Numbered from the stretch's first letter, positions 49,419-59,565 are shown. The stretch is DNA of 64,000 nt from Pseudomonas sp. MYb60 (GCF_002979555.1 NZ_PCOZ01000008.1:62001-126000), one strand, 5' to 3'. Translations and numbers: made by a program. Notes: generated from the sequence alone by a model not told the origin.

Positions 49419-49726
49419 AAAACCTTAAATGTAAGTAAGCAATGGAGGTCTTCGTCACCCGCTTCCGCGACCATTCGCCTCAATTTTTTTTCTGGGGCCT
49501 AGATATGAGACCGCGCTGGATGGACACGCAATGCATCATCCAAAACACCTGCCCTATAACGTATCAGTGAATAGAGACAGAACTTTATTACGTGATAGCT
49601 TAACGCCATATCGCGTCATAATGTGTCGCTGGGACTCATTGAATGCTCAATCCCGCCCCTCATCCGCCGATAAAATCATGATTCTCAAGGTCCCGCGGAT
49701 CCCCTCAGCCAAAGGAAGCACCTGGA
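49419..49726. other. Divergent intergenic region, 308 bp
   Basis: Space between the DUF445 gene (minus) and the HEPN operon (plus). It is AT-richer than its neighbours between about 49550 and 49640 and must hold both promoters. I see short related dyads (CGTGATAG and CGCGTCATAATG) but no convincing full promoter or operator. An AAAGGAAG ribosome site for the HEPN gene ends the region. Confidence 0.5.
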
Positions 49727-50377
49727 ATGGATTACCAGTCACTCAAGACACGCCACCGTAACGAACGCGACGCGCACCACCCCAACCTTGCGCTACGGGT
49801 TCACCGAGCCCTGAGCTGGCTCAATCGTGCGGAACAGGCAGAGGACGTTGACGGGCGCTTCATCTTCCTCTGGATCGCTTTCAACGCTGCCTATGCCACC
49901 GATATTGATGAGCAGCATCGATTGTCCGAACAGGAGGCATTCAAGGCTTTCCTGCAAAAACTTTGTACGCTGGACACCGAGCATCTAATCGAAAAAATGG
50001 TTTGGTCAGAGTTCTCCGGGAGCATACGTGCACTGCTAGACAACCCTTACGTTTTTCAAAGCTTCTGGGACTTCCAGAACGGCAAGATCACTGAAGCCAT
50101 GTGGGAGGAGCGCTTGCGCAACGGCAAACGTAGCGCACATGCAGCATTGGCCGGCCGCGATACAGCAAAGGTGCTAGGAGTGATGTTTAACCGCATCTAT
50201 ACCCTTCGCAACCAAATGATTCATGGCGGAGCCACCTGGGACGGCAGCGTCAATCGCACACAATTGCGTGATTGCTCCAACCTGTTGGCAAAGCTTGTGC
50301 CCCTGGTGATTCTGCTTATGCTCGACAACCCGAAAACACTTTGGGGCGATGCCTGTTATCCGGTGATCAAGTCATAA
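49727..50377 (+). CDS. HEPN-domain protein (Apea-like)
   Basis: A 216-residue helical protein with the HEPN RNase-type motif R-x4-H: Arg161-Asn162 ... His166 (LRNQMIHGG). An upstream segment, FIFLWIAFNAAYATDIDEQH (about residues 45-64), is typical of Apea-like HEPN proteins. Many HEPN proteins are RNases used in toxin-antitoxin or abortive defence. It is the first gene of a rightward operon; the WYL gene starts 23 bp later. Activity is plausible from the intact motif but untested. Confidence 0.78.
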   Translation: MDYQSLKTRHRNERDAHHPNLALRVHRALSWLNRAEQAEDVDGRFIFLWIAFNAAYATDIDEQHRLSEQEAFKAFLQKLCTLDTEHLIEKMVWSEFSGSIRALLDNPYVFQSFWDFQNGKITEAMWEERLRNGKRSAHAALAGRDTAKVLGVMFNRIYTLRNQMIHGGATWDGSVNRTQLRDCSNLLAKLVPLVILLMLDNPKTLWGDACYPVIKS

Positions 50378-50400
50378 CTCGCCTGCACAAGGAAAATCGC

Positions 50401-51492
50401 GTGCCGTCAGCCAAATCGCACTCCACTGTCAGCCGCCAGTGGGAACTGCTCAGACACCTGCCCAAACGTGAATCAGGTATTACAGTCACCGAGTTGCTGG
50501 CACGACTGGAGTCTTCCGGCTTCAAGATTAGCCGGCGCACCGTTGAACGTGACTTGATTGATCTGTCGCTGGTTTTCCCGTTGCAGTGCAGCGAAAACAT
50601 CACGCCACAAGCCTGGTACTGGACTCCTGGCGTAAATGTGGAATTGCAAGGCATAACGCTGACCGAAGCCTTGAGCCTGACACTGGTTGCAGACGCGATC
50701 CGCCCGTTGTTGCCCTCTAGCATGCTCAGTGTGCTGGAGCCGCGCTTCGTGCATGCGCGGCAGAAGCTCAAGGGATTGGAGGACGATAACCCGGCTGCCC
50801 GTTGGCTGGAGAAGGTCGCTAGTGTGCGACCGGACCTAAACCTGCAGGCGCCGGATATCGACCCACTGTTGCTGGAAACATTGCAGAGGGCGCTGATTAA
50901 TGAGCGTCAAGTGCAATGTCAGTATTACTCGGCACACACCGACAAACTCAGTGAACTGACACTCAATCCATTAGCCATGGTGCAGCGTGGGTTGGTGACC
51001 TATTTGATCGCCACAGCACATCCGTATACCGATGTGCGCCAGTTTGCAGTGCATCGTTTTCGCAATGTCGATCAGCTCGATAAACCCGCAGAGGGATTAC
51101 AGGCATTTGACTTGTGTGCGTACCTGGCCAGTGACGCCTTGCAGTTCGGCACCCCCGAAAAGATTCAGTTTCAAGCTTGGGTTAGTGAGCGTCAGACGCG
51201 GCTGATTCGTGAGACACCATTGAGTGCGGATATGACGCTGGAGCCCTTGGAGGATGGCTTTCGAGTACGCTCGACACTGAGCAACACCTGGCAGTTGCAC
51301 TGGTGGATTTTGTCCCTGGGCGACTCAATGGTGGTGGAGCAGCCGCCCGAGCTGCGGGCTCAGATTGGTAAAACACTGCATCGTGCGGCGGCAGCCTACC
51401 GGCCACTGGATTCAGTGGCGGATGCAATAGGTACCGTGGTTTCGCTACAAAACCTGGCAGGCGCGACACAAACCGTCGCACCAGGTTCGTAG
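50401..51492 (+). CDS. WYL-domain regulator of the AddAB-like operon
   Basis: A 363-residue WYL protein starting at a GTG with an AAGGAAAA site. An N-terminal winged helix (TVTELLARLESSGFKISRRT) is near residues 23-42, and the WYL domain (LSELTLNPLAMVQRGLVTYL) near 180-200. A C-terminal WCX part follows. It lies between the HEPN gene and a helicase-nuclease pair, all on the same strand, so it probably controls this operon. It differs clearly from the BrxR-like and the third WYL proteins in the window. Confidence 0.82.
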   Translation: MPSAKSHSTVSRQWELLRHLPKRESGITVTELLARLESSGFKISRRTVERDLIDLSLVFPLQCSENITPQAWYWTPGVNVELQGITLTEALSLTLVADAIRPLLPSSMLSVLEPRFVHARQKLKGLEDDNPAARWLEKVASVRPDLNLQAPDIDPLLLETLQRALINERQVQCQYYSAHTDKLSELTLNPLAMVQRGLVTYLIATAHPYTDVRQFAVHRFRNVDQLDKPAEGLQAFDLCAYLASDALQFGTPEKIQFQAWVSERQTRLIRETPLSADMTLEPLEDGFRVRSTLSNTWQLHWWILSLGDSMVVEQPPELRAQIGKTLHRAAAAYRPLDSVADAIGTVVSLQNLAGATQTVAPGS

Positions 51493-51591
51493 GGTAGTGC
51501 CACGTCGCTGATCAGCAGTCTATTTTTCCTTATTGCAACAACGTGCCAATCAAGGTGCGTTGAACCACCAGCGTTCACAAGGAGCGTCAAC

Positions 51592-54216
51592 GTGTCAGAA
51601 ATGCTTATCACGTTCGGCATGCAACTCGATGGTCAGCGGGCAACCCGAGCCAGTAATCGATTAGGGGCGTTGACCGTCGGGCCACAGGGACTGCTGGATA
51701 TTCTGGAGACCCAGCTGGGCCTAGTGGCACGTCAGCCTTGTGCGGCACAACGTACAGCCACGTACCGCGATTGCCTGGCGCACTGCAATAACCCACTGCG
51801 CTTCTATCATGCCAGTTTTTCCGCCGATGAATTGGGGGTGGCTGCTGCATTGCTGGCTTGGCGGGATGATTTGTATTTGCACGGCTGGGATGGGCGTGTC
51901 GGTGCCGACGTCAGCCAACGCCTGAAAGACCTTGCCGAGATCGAGACTCAAGCTCGCGTGCAGGTCGCCCCTTCCATGGGACAGCGCTTGCAAAATGTTG
52001 CCAAGGCGCTGGGCTCTCGTCGCCCCCCGATCAAGACCGTGCTGTTGGCTGACGCTTTCGAGCTTTATCCACTGGCCTGGCAAATAGTGCTGAATCTCCT
52101 GCCTAACGAGCGCTTGGAGATACCGGAGGGTACGGCGCAAGGTTTTCTAGGGCAGTTGCAAATGAAACTGCGCCAGAGCATTGCCGGTGTAGATGTCACG
52201 CCCATTCAATGGCAAGAAGACGGCACAGTGCAAGTTGTTCAAGCGCAAACTCGAGCATTGGCCGCCAGCTGGCTGAGCCGCTCACTGAGCCAGGACACCC
52301 CCACCTTGCTGGTGACGGGTGGCGAAGGTGGTTGTCTTGATGGTCATCTGATCGGTGCCAGCCAAGCTCGCCATGGCCTCAATGGCAGCAGCAATCTGCG
52401 CCCTGCGCTGCAGGTATTACCATTGGCCATGGAGCTGCTTTGGGCACCTACCGACTACCCGGCACTCCTGCAGTTTCTGACCCACTCGATATGCCCGATT
52501 CGTCTGTTTGCGCGTCGGCATTTGGCAACCAAAATAGCAAGCGCACCCGGCCTCGTCGGGAGCAAGTGGGAAGACGCACTGGCAGATATCGCAGCGCATT
52601 ACGCTGCAGAGGCGCCCAACGTACTTGCCTCGATTGACGAGTGGCTCAATATGACCACCTTTACGGCTGACGACGGTGTGCCGCCCAGTGAGGTGCTGGT
52701 ACGTGTCGAACGGTTGCTGAACTTTTTTAAAGCACGCCTGGGGCACCAGGAGCCCGCGCACAGGCTCGCGGCTCAGGCCGGTTATGCCCAGTGTGAAGCA
52801 GCACAAGACTCCCTCAAGACCTTGCATCATCAAGGTGTGGAGCGGTTAAAACCGCGGCAGTTGCAGCAGGTGATCGAACAAGCCACCGCCAGCGGCGTGG
52901 ATAATCCATTGCTGGCCGCACAAGTCGGTGCCCACTTGAGCGTCTCGCGTCCAGGCGCGGCCATTGAGGAAGCCGACACGGTGATCTGGTGGCACCTGAG
53001 CATGCCAGTGTTACCGCCCCTGTCGCCGTGGTCCAAGGCCGAGTGCATGCAATTGGCCGATGCCGGGGTGGCGCTACCGGACGGAGCCACACTGCTGACT
53101 CAAGCAGCCTGTGACTGGCTGCGACCAATCCTGGCAGCCAACTGCCGGCTGATACTGGTACTAGCGCCACCACAGGAGGAAAGCCACCCGCTCTGGCAAA
53201 TGATCGAAGCCGTTTCGCAGCAACCGAAGGTGCATATTCTTGAGGAGCTTCTGCATACCCCCGGCCCGCTTTGCCAAGCCCAAGCATCGGCGCCACTGCC
53301 ACTGCGCAAACGCTGGTGGCGCCTTCCATCCGACACCCCGTTCGAGCAGCCTGAGAAGGCTTCTTTCTCGAGCCTCAACCTGTTGCTGTTCAACCCTTAT
53401 CAATGGTTGCTGCAATACGGAGCCAAGATTCAGGCGTCCAAAAGTCAGAGCCTGAGCGACGGCTTTTTGCTCAATGGTTCGTTGACCCATCGCCTGGCTG
53501 AACACTTTTTCACTCGGCCGGACGCGCTGAGCATGAGCACCACAGATTTCAACAGCTGGTTCTCGACCCATTTCCCCCGTGTGGTACGTGAAGAAGGGGC
53601 GGTGTTGTTGATGGAGGGACGCGGTGCCGACCTGGCAACACTGCGGCATCGTGCGCTGCGTGCTTTGAATCGACTGCGAACGCACTTTCTCAATGCTGGC
53701 ATCACGGTCGTAACGTCTGAGCAGGCGCTAGCCGGTCGTTTCGAGGGTGGCGCATTGGGCGGCTCTGCTGACCTGGTATTGACCACTGCGCTAGGACATC
53801 GAGCCATCGTCGACATGAAGTGGTCGGGGGGCAAGAAATACCCGGAGCAGCTCAAGGCAAACCGCCATCTGCAGTTGGCGATTTATGCCGAGTTGCTTCG
53901 TCAGGACAGCGGTTCATGGCCTTCCGTAGCCTATTTCATCCTTGAGTCCGCGCGCCTGCTAACCCCGGATGACCAAACCTTCAGAGATTCGGAGCAGGTG
54001 CCTGCCAATCCGCCAAGCTCAACGCCAAAACTGTGGCTCAGCTTTACCGAGGCCTGGAAGTGGCGGCAGGCGCAACAGGCAGAGGGGCTGTTTGAGGTTG
54101 CCCTGCAAAGTATTGAAGAGGATGAGGACTCGATCCCTCCCGATCAGGCGATGCCGATGGAATACCTTAATGAAGCCTACAACGACTACCTGGCCTTGGC
54201 CGGTTGGGAGCAATGA
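51592..54216 (+). CDS. AddB-like PD-(D/E)XK nuclease subunit
   Basis: An 874-residue protein resembling the AddB/RecC-type subunit of helicase-nucleases. No intact Walker A is visible, but a C-terminal RecB-type nuclease domain is: Asp727 (GSADLVLTT), Asp741-Met-Lys743 (IVDMKWSGGKK) and a QLAIYAELL helix. The GTG start has AAGGAG at seven bases. Its stop overlaps the helicase start as ATGA, so the two are coupled. It does not look like a normal chromosomal recombination gene and sits in a defence-type operon with WYL and HEPN genes. Confidence 0.75.
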   Translation: MSEMLITFGMQLDGQRATRASNRLGALTVGPQGLLDILETQLGLVARQPCAAQRTATYRDCLAHCNNPLRFYHASFSADELGVAAALLAWRDDLYLHGWDGRVGADVSQRLKDLAEIETQARVQVAPSMGQRLQNVAKALGSRRPPIKTVLLADAFELYPLAWQIVLNLLPNERLEIPEGTAQGFLGQLQMKLRQSIAGVDVTPIQWQEDGTVQVVQAQTRALAASWLSRSLSQDTPTLLVTGGEGGCLDGHLIGASQARHGLNGSSNLRPALQVLPLAMELLWAPTDYPALLQFLTHSICPIRLFARRHLATKIASAPGLVGSKWEDALADIAAHYAAEAPNVLASIDEWLNMTTFTADDGVPPSEVLVRVERLLNFFKARLGHQEPAHRLAAQAGYAQCEAAQDSLKTLHHQGVERLKPRQLQQVIEQATASGVDNPLLAAQVGAHLSVSRPGAAIEEADTVIWWHLSMPVLPPLSPWSKAECMQLADAGVALPDGATLLTQAACDWLRPILAANCRLILVLAPPQEESHPLWQMIEAVSQQPKVHILEELLHTPGPLCQAQASAPLPLRKRWWRLPSDTPFEQPEKASFSSLNLLLFNPYQWLLQYGAKIQASKSQSLSDGFLLNGSLTHRLAEHFFTRPDALSMSTTDFNSWFSTHFPRVVREEGAVLLMEGRGADLATLRHRALRALNRLRTHFLNAGITVVTSEQALAGRFEGGALGGSADLVLTTALGHRAIVDMKWSGGKKYPEQLKANRHLQLAIYAELLRQDSGSWPSVAYFILESARLLTPDDQTFRDSEQVPANPPSSTPKLWLSFTEAWKWRQAQQAEGLFEVALQSIEEDEDSIPPDQAMPMEYLNEAYNDYLALAGWEQ

Positions 54217-57200
54217 CAATGCAGACCACCGCACACATCACTTTTATCAGTGCTGGCGCCGGCAGCGGCAAAACCCACCGGCTTACTGAAATACTGCACC
54301 AGGAGTTGCTCGATCAGCAGGTCCAGCCTTCGGGGGTGATCGCCACGACCTTTACCCGAAAAGCAGCTGCCGAGCTGCGCGAGCGGGTCCGTAGTCACCT
54401 TCTAAAGCAGGGTCAAATCAACCTGGCCACCGCCATGGGCCAGGCCCGTATCGGTACCGTCAACAGTATTTGCGGGCAGTTGCTTGAACGCTTTGCATTC
54501 GAAGCCGGCATGCCACCCGAGCAACGTGTGCTGGAAGAAAACCAGGCAGCCCTGCTGCTGAACAAGGCGGTTGACCGGGTCCTTGATGGTGAGCGCCTGG
54601 ATAATCTACTCGCTGTCGCCCGACGCCTGGGCCTTGAAGACACTTATCAACAGGGCGACTTTGCCAATACCAATTGGCGCGATGAGCTGCGCAAGCTTCT
54701 GAATCAGTTGCGTACCAATGACATTGATCTCGAACTGTCTCGTGGTTTTGCTACCCAAAATGCCGACGACATGCTGAAGCATTTCCCCAAACCGACCAAA
54801 ACCGACTTGAGTGGAGAGTTGCTGCACAGCATTCCCGAGGTGCTGGCTCTGTTACAGGCAGCTAACAGCGACAAAAAGAACACTGAAGGCTACATAGCGT
54901 TGCTCACCCGCTTCCAGTATGAACTGCAGCATGACAACGCCCGCTGGAGTGATTGGGCGAAACTGGCGAAGGAAGCCCCTGAGGCCAAGCTCAAACCATT
55001 GGTAACAACCCTCTCTGAAACCATTGGCCGCTATGCCGAACACCCGGATCTGCATCGCGATATCCGCGCCTACCTCGAACAGGTTTTCGGCCTGGCCATT
55101 GATGTATTGAAAGTGTACGAACACAGCAAACGTGAGTTTGGCGTACTGGACTTTGCCGACCAGGAACACGCCTTGCTCAAGTTGCTGGACAACCCAGCCG
55201 TTGCGCAGGTGCTCGAGGATGAGCTCGATTTAATCATGGTCGACGAATTCCAGGACACCAGCCCGATGCAGCTGGCGATTTTTCTCAAGCTTTCACGCTT
55301 TGCCAAAAAGGTTTACTGGGTCGGGGATATCAAGCAGGCGATTTATGGTTTTCGGGGCAGCGACTGTGCGCTGATGCAAGCCATCCTCAAGGCATTGCCC
55401 GATATGGGTGGCAAAAAAGAGGTATTGCCTCACTCTTGGCGCTCACGTACCGAACTGGTCGAACTGGCGAATGATGTATTCAACAAGGCCTTCGCCAATA
55501 GCCTGGAAACAAAGGACGTTGAGCTGATACCAACCCGTACGGATCAACTACCCGGCCCTGCCTTCGCCAATTGGGTACTGGACGGCAAAAATGCCGAATT
55601 GCAAGTCAACGCATTGGCCGAGGGGATTGGCCAACTGCTGGCTAGCCGTTATCAGGTATTCGATAAAACCTGCCAGGAAGCCCGAGCGGTGCGTTTGGGC
55701 GATATCACTGTGCTTTGCTACTCCCACAGTAACGTCGCGAAAGTAACAGCAGCCCTCGCTACTCTGGGCATCCCCTGTTCCACAGCACAACCAGGACTGC
55801 TGGCAACCGCAGAGGCAACTCTGGCACTGGCGTGTTTGCGCCGATTGAACGACCCGGCCGATACCCTGGCAACAGCACAGATCATCTCGTTAACCGAAAC
55901 CGAAGGACCGGAAAGCTGGGTTGCCGAGCGCCTGCGCTACCTCAATGCCGGACACCCCAAAGCGCAGTGGCGTGAACTGAGCCTCGGCGAGTATTCGCAA
56001 CACCCACTTGTGGCGGCCGTTGCACAACTGCGCACAGATCTGCCAGTGCTAACACCGGTAGAGGCATTACAACGGCTGATCGCCGAGTGCGATTTACCAA
56101 CACGTGTCAGCGTCTGGTCAACCTCGACAGCGCTGGCGCAAAAGCGCTTGGCCAACCTGGATGCATTGATCGATCTCGCGCAGCAATATGAGGATCTCTG
56201 CCGAAATGGATTAGGGGCGGCATCCATCTCCGGGCTGTTGTTGTGGCTGGACGAAATCGCCAACGCCAAAAACGATGCACTGGCCACTCCTGCGCTGGAT
56301 GCCGTTCAAGTGATGACTCATCACGCCAGTAAAGGTCTGGAATGGCCGGTCGTGATTTTGATGGATCTGGCACGCGATATCAGCGACCGGTTATGGTCAG
56401 TCTCGGCTCAGTCCAATAGCGCATTCGATCCACATAAACCGTTGCATGACCGCTTTATCCGCTACTGGCCATGGCCGCTGGGCAAACAGAAAACGGTTCC
56501 GTTGAGCGAAACGTTCGAACAAACCGCCATAGGCCTGGCGTGCCGGGCTGAAGCCGTTGAAGAAGCAAAACGCCTGCTCTATGTGAGCATGACCCGCGCC
56601 CGAGACCTGCTGGTCATTGCCCGTTCGAGTAGAAAAATCACAGGAGAGTGGCTCGACACTGTCCAGGCACCCTGGTTGATGACACCTCCCGGGCTGTCGA
56701 CTTTGAAACTGCCGAATGGAAAAGAACTGCGCGCCGATTGCCAAACGCTCACTGCCAGTGATTCACCTGTGCCAGTGGCGGTAATTGAACAGAATCTGCA
56801 CTGGTTTGCCCCGGTACAAGTGATCCAGTCTCGTTTGCCACTGGGCTTTCAACCGTCCAACGGTGGCGCTCGCGCCAGCACCGCAGGTCGCAATACATGC
56901 CGGATCGGCACTCGGATCGCATTCCAAGGTAGCCCTGAAATGAGTGCATTGGGAACGGCCATTCATGCCAGTTTGTGCCTTTCATTCACTGACCCCAACT
57001 GCCCCCTCACCTTAGACGAAGTGCAGGACCTGTTGCAGAGCCACGCAGTGCACGAGCACGTAAATGCCAGTCAGGTCATCGCACAGCAATTGGCCTTGCA
57101 CGCCTGGATCGAATCCCACTGGCCAGCGGCCAAAGCCATGGCTGAATACCCAGTGCAACAGTTGCTGCGCTCGGGTCAGGTACTCAATGGTCGGATCGAT

Positions 57201-57404
57201 CTTCTGTTGGACACAAAAGATGGCTGGGTGCTCATTGACCACAAATCCAACCCGGCGCCCGAAGCCCAGTGGAGGCGATTGGCCGAGGAACATGCGGGTC
57301 AGCTTGATGCTTACGCCCAAGCGATTGAGGCGGCATCGGGGCGGCCTGTCATCGCCGCATGGCTCTTTCTGCCGGTGGCCGCGGGAGCGATTCAGGTTTT
57401 TTAA
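54213..57404 (+). CDS. AddA/RecB-like UvrD helicase with nuclease domain
   Basis: A 1063-residue superfamily 1A helicase. Walker A is AGAGSGKT at residues 14-21, the Q-like and motif Ia region is GVIATTFTRKAAAELRERVR, and Walker B is Asp344-Glu345 (LIMVDEFQDTSPMQ). Motifs III to VI follow (VYWVGDIKQAIYGFRG; VMTHHASKGLEWPVV; LLYVSMTRARDLL). A C-terminal RecB-type nuclease has Asp996 (LNGRIDLLLD) and Asp1009-His-Lys1011 (LIDHKSN). The ATG at 54213 overlaps the upstream stop. With the preceding subunit it would form an AddAB-like complex with two nuclease sites acting on DNA ends. Confidence 0.88.
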   Translation: MTMQTTAHITFISAGAGSGKTHRLTEILHQELLDQQVQPSGVIATTFTRKAAAELRERVRSHLLKQGQINLATAMGQARIGTVNSICGQLLERFAFEAGMPPEQRVLEENQAALLLNKAVDRVLDGERLDNLLAVARRLGLEDTYQQGDFANTNWRDELRKLLNQLRTNDIDLELSRGFATQNADDMLKHFPKPTKTDLSGELLHSIPEVLALLQAANSDKKNTEGYIALLTRFQYELQHDNARWSDWAKLAKEAPEAKLKPLVTTLSETIGRYAEHPDLHRDIRAYLEQVFGLAIDVLKVYEHSKREFGVLDFADQEHALLKLLDNPAVAQVLEDELDLIMVDEFQDTSPMQLAIFLKLSRFAKKVYWVGDIKQAIYGFRGSDCALMQAILKALPDMGGKKEVLPHSWRSRTELVELANDVFNKAFANSLETKDVELIPTRTDQLPGPAFANWVLDGKNAELQVNALAEGIGQLLASRYQVFDKTCQEARAVRLGDITVLCYSHSNVAKVTAALATLGIPCSTAQPGLLATAEATLALACLRRLNDPADTLATAQIISLTETEGPESWVAERLRYLNAGHPKAQWRELSLGEYSQHPLVAAVAQLRTDLPVLTPVEALQRLIAECDLPTRVSVWSTSTALAQKRLANLDALIDLAQQYEDLCRNGLGAASISGLLLWLDEIANAKNDALATPALDAVQVMTHHASKGLEWPVVILMDLARDISDRLWSVSAQSNSAFDPHKPLHDRFIRYWPWPLGKQKTVPLSETFEQTAIGLACRAEAVEEAKRLLYVSMTRARDLLVIARSSRKITGEWLDTVQAPWLMTPPGLSTLKLPNGKELRADCQTLTASDSPVPVAVIEQNLHWFAPVQVIQSRLPLGFQPSNGGARASTAGRNTCRIGTRIAFQGSPEMSALGTAIHASLCLSFTDPNCPLTLDEVQDLLQSHAVHEHVNASQVIAQQLALHAWIESHWPAAKAMAEYPVQQLLRSGQVLNGRIDLLLDTKDGWVLIDHKSNPAPEAQWRRLAEEHAGQLDAYAQAIEAASGRPVIAAWLFLPVAAGAIQVF

Positions 57405-57490
57405 CCGCCGGCGTGATTCCACATTCGCGTAAACGACCAATCACGGCGGTCGGGTTGATCTCGGCCGCTGACATCACTAGGAAAAAAAAC

Positions 57491-57796
57491 ATGACGCTGT
57501 ATGAATCAATCCTGCTGGAAGTGCACAACGGTGCGCTGAGCGAACCCTTTGAAGTGCAGGAACTGACTAGCGAACGTCGTCGGGTCATGTGCTCTGTAGA
57601 GCAGAAGCTGGTTGAGAAATATCGGATCGGATTCGAGTTCTTTATGGAATCGACGATCGGGACGACCATCGCCAACTACGCGCAGGACGAGCAGACGGGA
57701 GTCGGCGGCTACAATGTCGAACAGGGTGCCGAAGCAAAGTACCTGCGAGTCAAGCCTGGCGTATACAAAGTAAAAGAACTGAATGGTGCGCTATAG
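57491..57796 (+). CDS. Hypothetical protein after the helicase gene
   Basis: A 101-residue protein starting MTLYESILLEVHNGALSEPF; longer upstream starts overlap the helicase gene and are unlikely. It has a predicted mixed alpha/beta composition, one cysteine and no membrane segment. No family recognised. It lies 86 bp after the helicase on the same strand, with no strong ribosome site, and converges with the zinc-ribbon gene. It may be an extra component of the operon. Confidence 0.6.
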   Translation: MTLYESILLEVHNGALSEPFEVQELTSERRRVMCSVEQKLVEKYRIGFEFFMESTIGTTIANYAQDEQTGVGGYNVEQGAEAKYLRVKPGVYKVKELNGAL

Positions 57797-57823
57797 CTGC
57801 TAGGCAAAGTTTCAGGCTCAGGA

Positions 57824-58021
57824 CTAACCAAATAATCGCTTTACTTTTGCCACGGCCACTTCTAGGGCCGTGGCTTGTTCCATCTTTACATCCCGACTTT
57901 TACAACGCGGGCAAACCTCAGGACAGTCTTCGAATCGCAAGACATCACTGAGCGGGACAACCGTTTGGTTCCAACCACAATCTTTGCAACGCATGGTGAA
58001 AGGACGCACTGGCCTGACCAT
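57824..58021 (-). CDS. Small zinc-ribbon protein
   Basis: A 65-residue protein with two cysteine pairs, CKDCGWNQTV near residue 12 and CPRCKSRDVK near 37, preceded by a further CPEVC; together they form a rubredoxin-like zinc ribbon. The strong GAGGAG site fixes the ATG. The C-terminal helix ends KVKRLFG. Such proteins are frequent on pseudomonad islands and have no assigned function. Confidence 0.7.
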   Translation of the reverse strand: MVRPVRPFTMRCKDCGWNQTVVPLSDVLRFEDCPEVCPRCKSRDVKMEQATALEVAVAKVKRLFG

Positions 58022-58134
58022 AGAAACTCCTCAATCTGTGGGCACTTACTCCAGACTACAGCAGGGAGCGACAAGATGAGTCGTTAGCCGAAATCAGATC
58101 CGAGCCTAGCGATGCCGTTCATTGACAGAATGTC

Positions 58135-59112
58135 TTAGAAACCTCGAGCAATATGGCTTCGCGTCCATAGATGCCGACAGTCCTTGCACTCGAAATCCTG
58201 CGTCACCTCATGGTCAGTCACGGTCACCTGCCGTGACTTGCGCTGCCCTGTCAATCTGTCGATGACAAGATGCTCCACGGATCGGACTTGATAAACCGCC
58301 TCATGATAGCGAACCATCTTTATCGCTCTACGGTGACAACTGGGACACTCTTTGTTTTTCTGGTGTTCGATCCAAAGGATCTGAAGATGGGGAATTAGCC
58401 AGCTTGAGGCGCTGAGCACTCCAGCGATGATCAACTGGTCCGTCGACTTGACCGAGAACGTGATGATCTCGAACGCGCCAAGCACGCACAGCCCACCAAA
58501 AAAACTGCCCCAGAGTACAGCCCAGAGCAGTCGATATTTGCACAATTGCCGATAGCGCGACTCGCGGCTGGCATTCTGTTCAGCGAACGTTGTGTCTTCT
58601 GTCCGTACGGCTACGCCACTGACGGCTGACAAATACTCGTCACCATCGAAAGCGTTGTTATAGAACTGCTGAGCCTGCAACTGTAGTTGGGCACAAAACT
58701 CGTCCGGAAGAACCGTGTGCTCATTTTTCTCGTCAGATTGAAGCTTGAGCTTCAGTACTTTGGCATCACACAGGCAGCGAAGAACCTTTTCAGATGGCTC
58801 GATGAAAAACATACCGATTTCGAAGAAGCTCCCCCCTCGAAATTCGCTGCTTTTGCCTGTCAGGTACTTCAACTCGATCCGCCGACCATCGACTAACAAG
58901 GTCAATTGAGAGGGCAGCCAGCCGCCCGGGCGCGAGGTCTTTATCTCAACATCAAGAATCATGCGGTCTGAAGCAGGACGAATATTGCGGCGCCACGAGA
59001 AGGTGATTTCATTCTTGCCAGAACGATACCGGCAGTGACGCAGGTGCTGAATCGTGGTGAGACCATCGAACTCATCACGTTCGACGGACACAAAATCGGA
59101 CTTGATGTCCAT
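58135..59112 (-). CDS. Membrane protein with C-terminal zinc ribbon
   Basis: A 325-residue unknown. The first 180 residues are soluble and beta-rich; two membrane helices follow (LWAVLWGSFFGGLCVLGAFE and QLIIAGVLSASSWLIPHLQI, about residues 192-240). The C-terminal cytoplasmic part holds CPSC near residue 258 and CKDC near 313, forming a zinc ribbon. AGGGG precedes the ATG at 59112. The membrane hairpin plus zinc ribbon makes it a possible membrane-associated sensor, but nothing proves that. It lies between the small zinc-ribbon gene and a hypothetical gene. Confidence 0.65.
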   Translation of the reverse strand: MDIKSDFVSVERDEFDGLTTIQHLRHCRYRSGKNEITFSWRRNIRPASDRMILDVEIKTSRPGGWLPSQLTLLVDGRRIELKYLTGKSSEFRGGSFFEIGMFFIEPSEKVLRCLCDAKVLKLKLQSDEKNEHTVLPDEFCAQLQLQAQQFYNNAFDGDEYLSAVSGVAVRTEDTTFAEQNASRESRYRQLCKYRLLWAVLWGSFFGGLCVLGAFEIITFSVKSTDQLIIAGVLSASSWLIPHLQILWIEHQKNKECPSCHRRAIKMVRYHEAVYQVRSVEHLVIDRLTGQRKSRQVTVTDHEVTQDFECKDCRHLWTRSHIARGF

Positions 59113-59193
59113 CAAGACACCCCTTGCAGACTGATACACAGTTGATGCTCGTTAAACACCGCATCCGTATTGAATACTGGGCTGCGGGGTGTT

Positions 59194-59565
59194 TTACGGT
59201 CCTGTGTCCGGTTTCTTGGCGCGTGCCTTTGCCAGCATCTCGTCCAGTTGAGCCAGCAAATCATCTGCGCTGATCTCTACAAATTCCCCGCATGATGCGG
59301 CCAAGATCTTCTCGGCGAATTCAGCGCTGTACTCCGGGTGAGGGTAGTCCGGGTCAGTTTTATCGATTGCTGTGAAGCACCACTCGCCGCCCACTTCCTG
59401 GCCCATAAGGCTATCGGCCTCCTGCAGGCCAAATAGCGTGGATTGATACTTCGCATCACAAAGATTTGGGTATGCCTGCATCACGGCCTTTCTCAAGTCA
59501 CCAGCGCTGATTCCGTCAGCGGCGAGCTGCATAATCAAAGCCTGCAACGGATTCATGTCACGCAT
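59194..59565 (-). CDS. Hypothetical acidic protein
   Basis: A 123-residue acidic protein starting MRDMNPLQALIMQLAADGIS, with GAGG seven bases upstream. The C-terminal helix (ISADDLLAQLDEMLAKARAK) is charged. There are three cysteines and no recognised domain. It is on the same strand as, and 66 bp after, the 293-residue unknown, so it may share its transcript. Confidence 0.55.
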   Translation of the reverse strand: MRDMNPLQALIMQLAADGISAGDLRKAVMQAYPNLCDAKYQSTLFGLQEADSLMGQEVGGEWCFTAIDKTDPDYPHPEYSAEFAEKILAASCGEFVEISADDLLAQLDEMLAKARAKKPDTGP

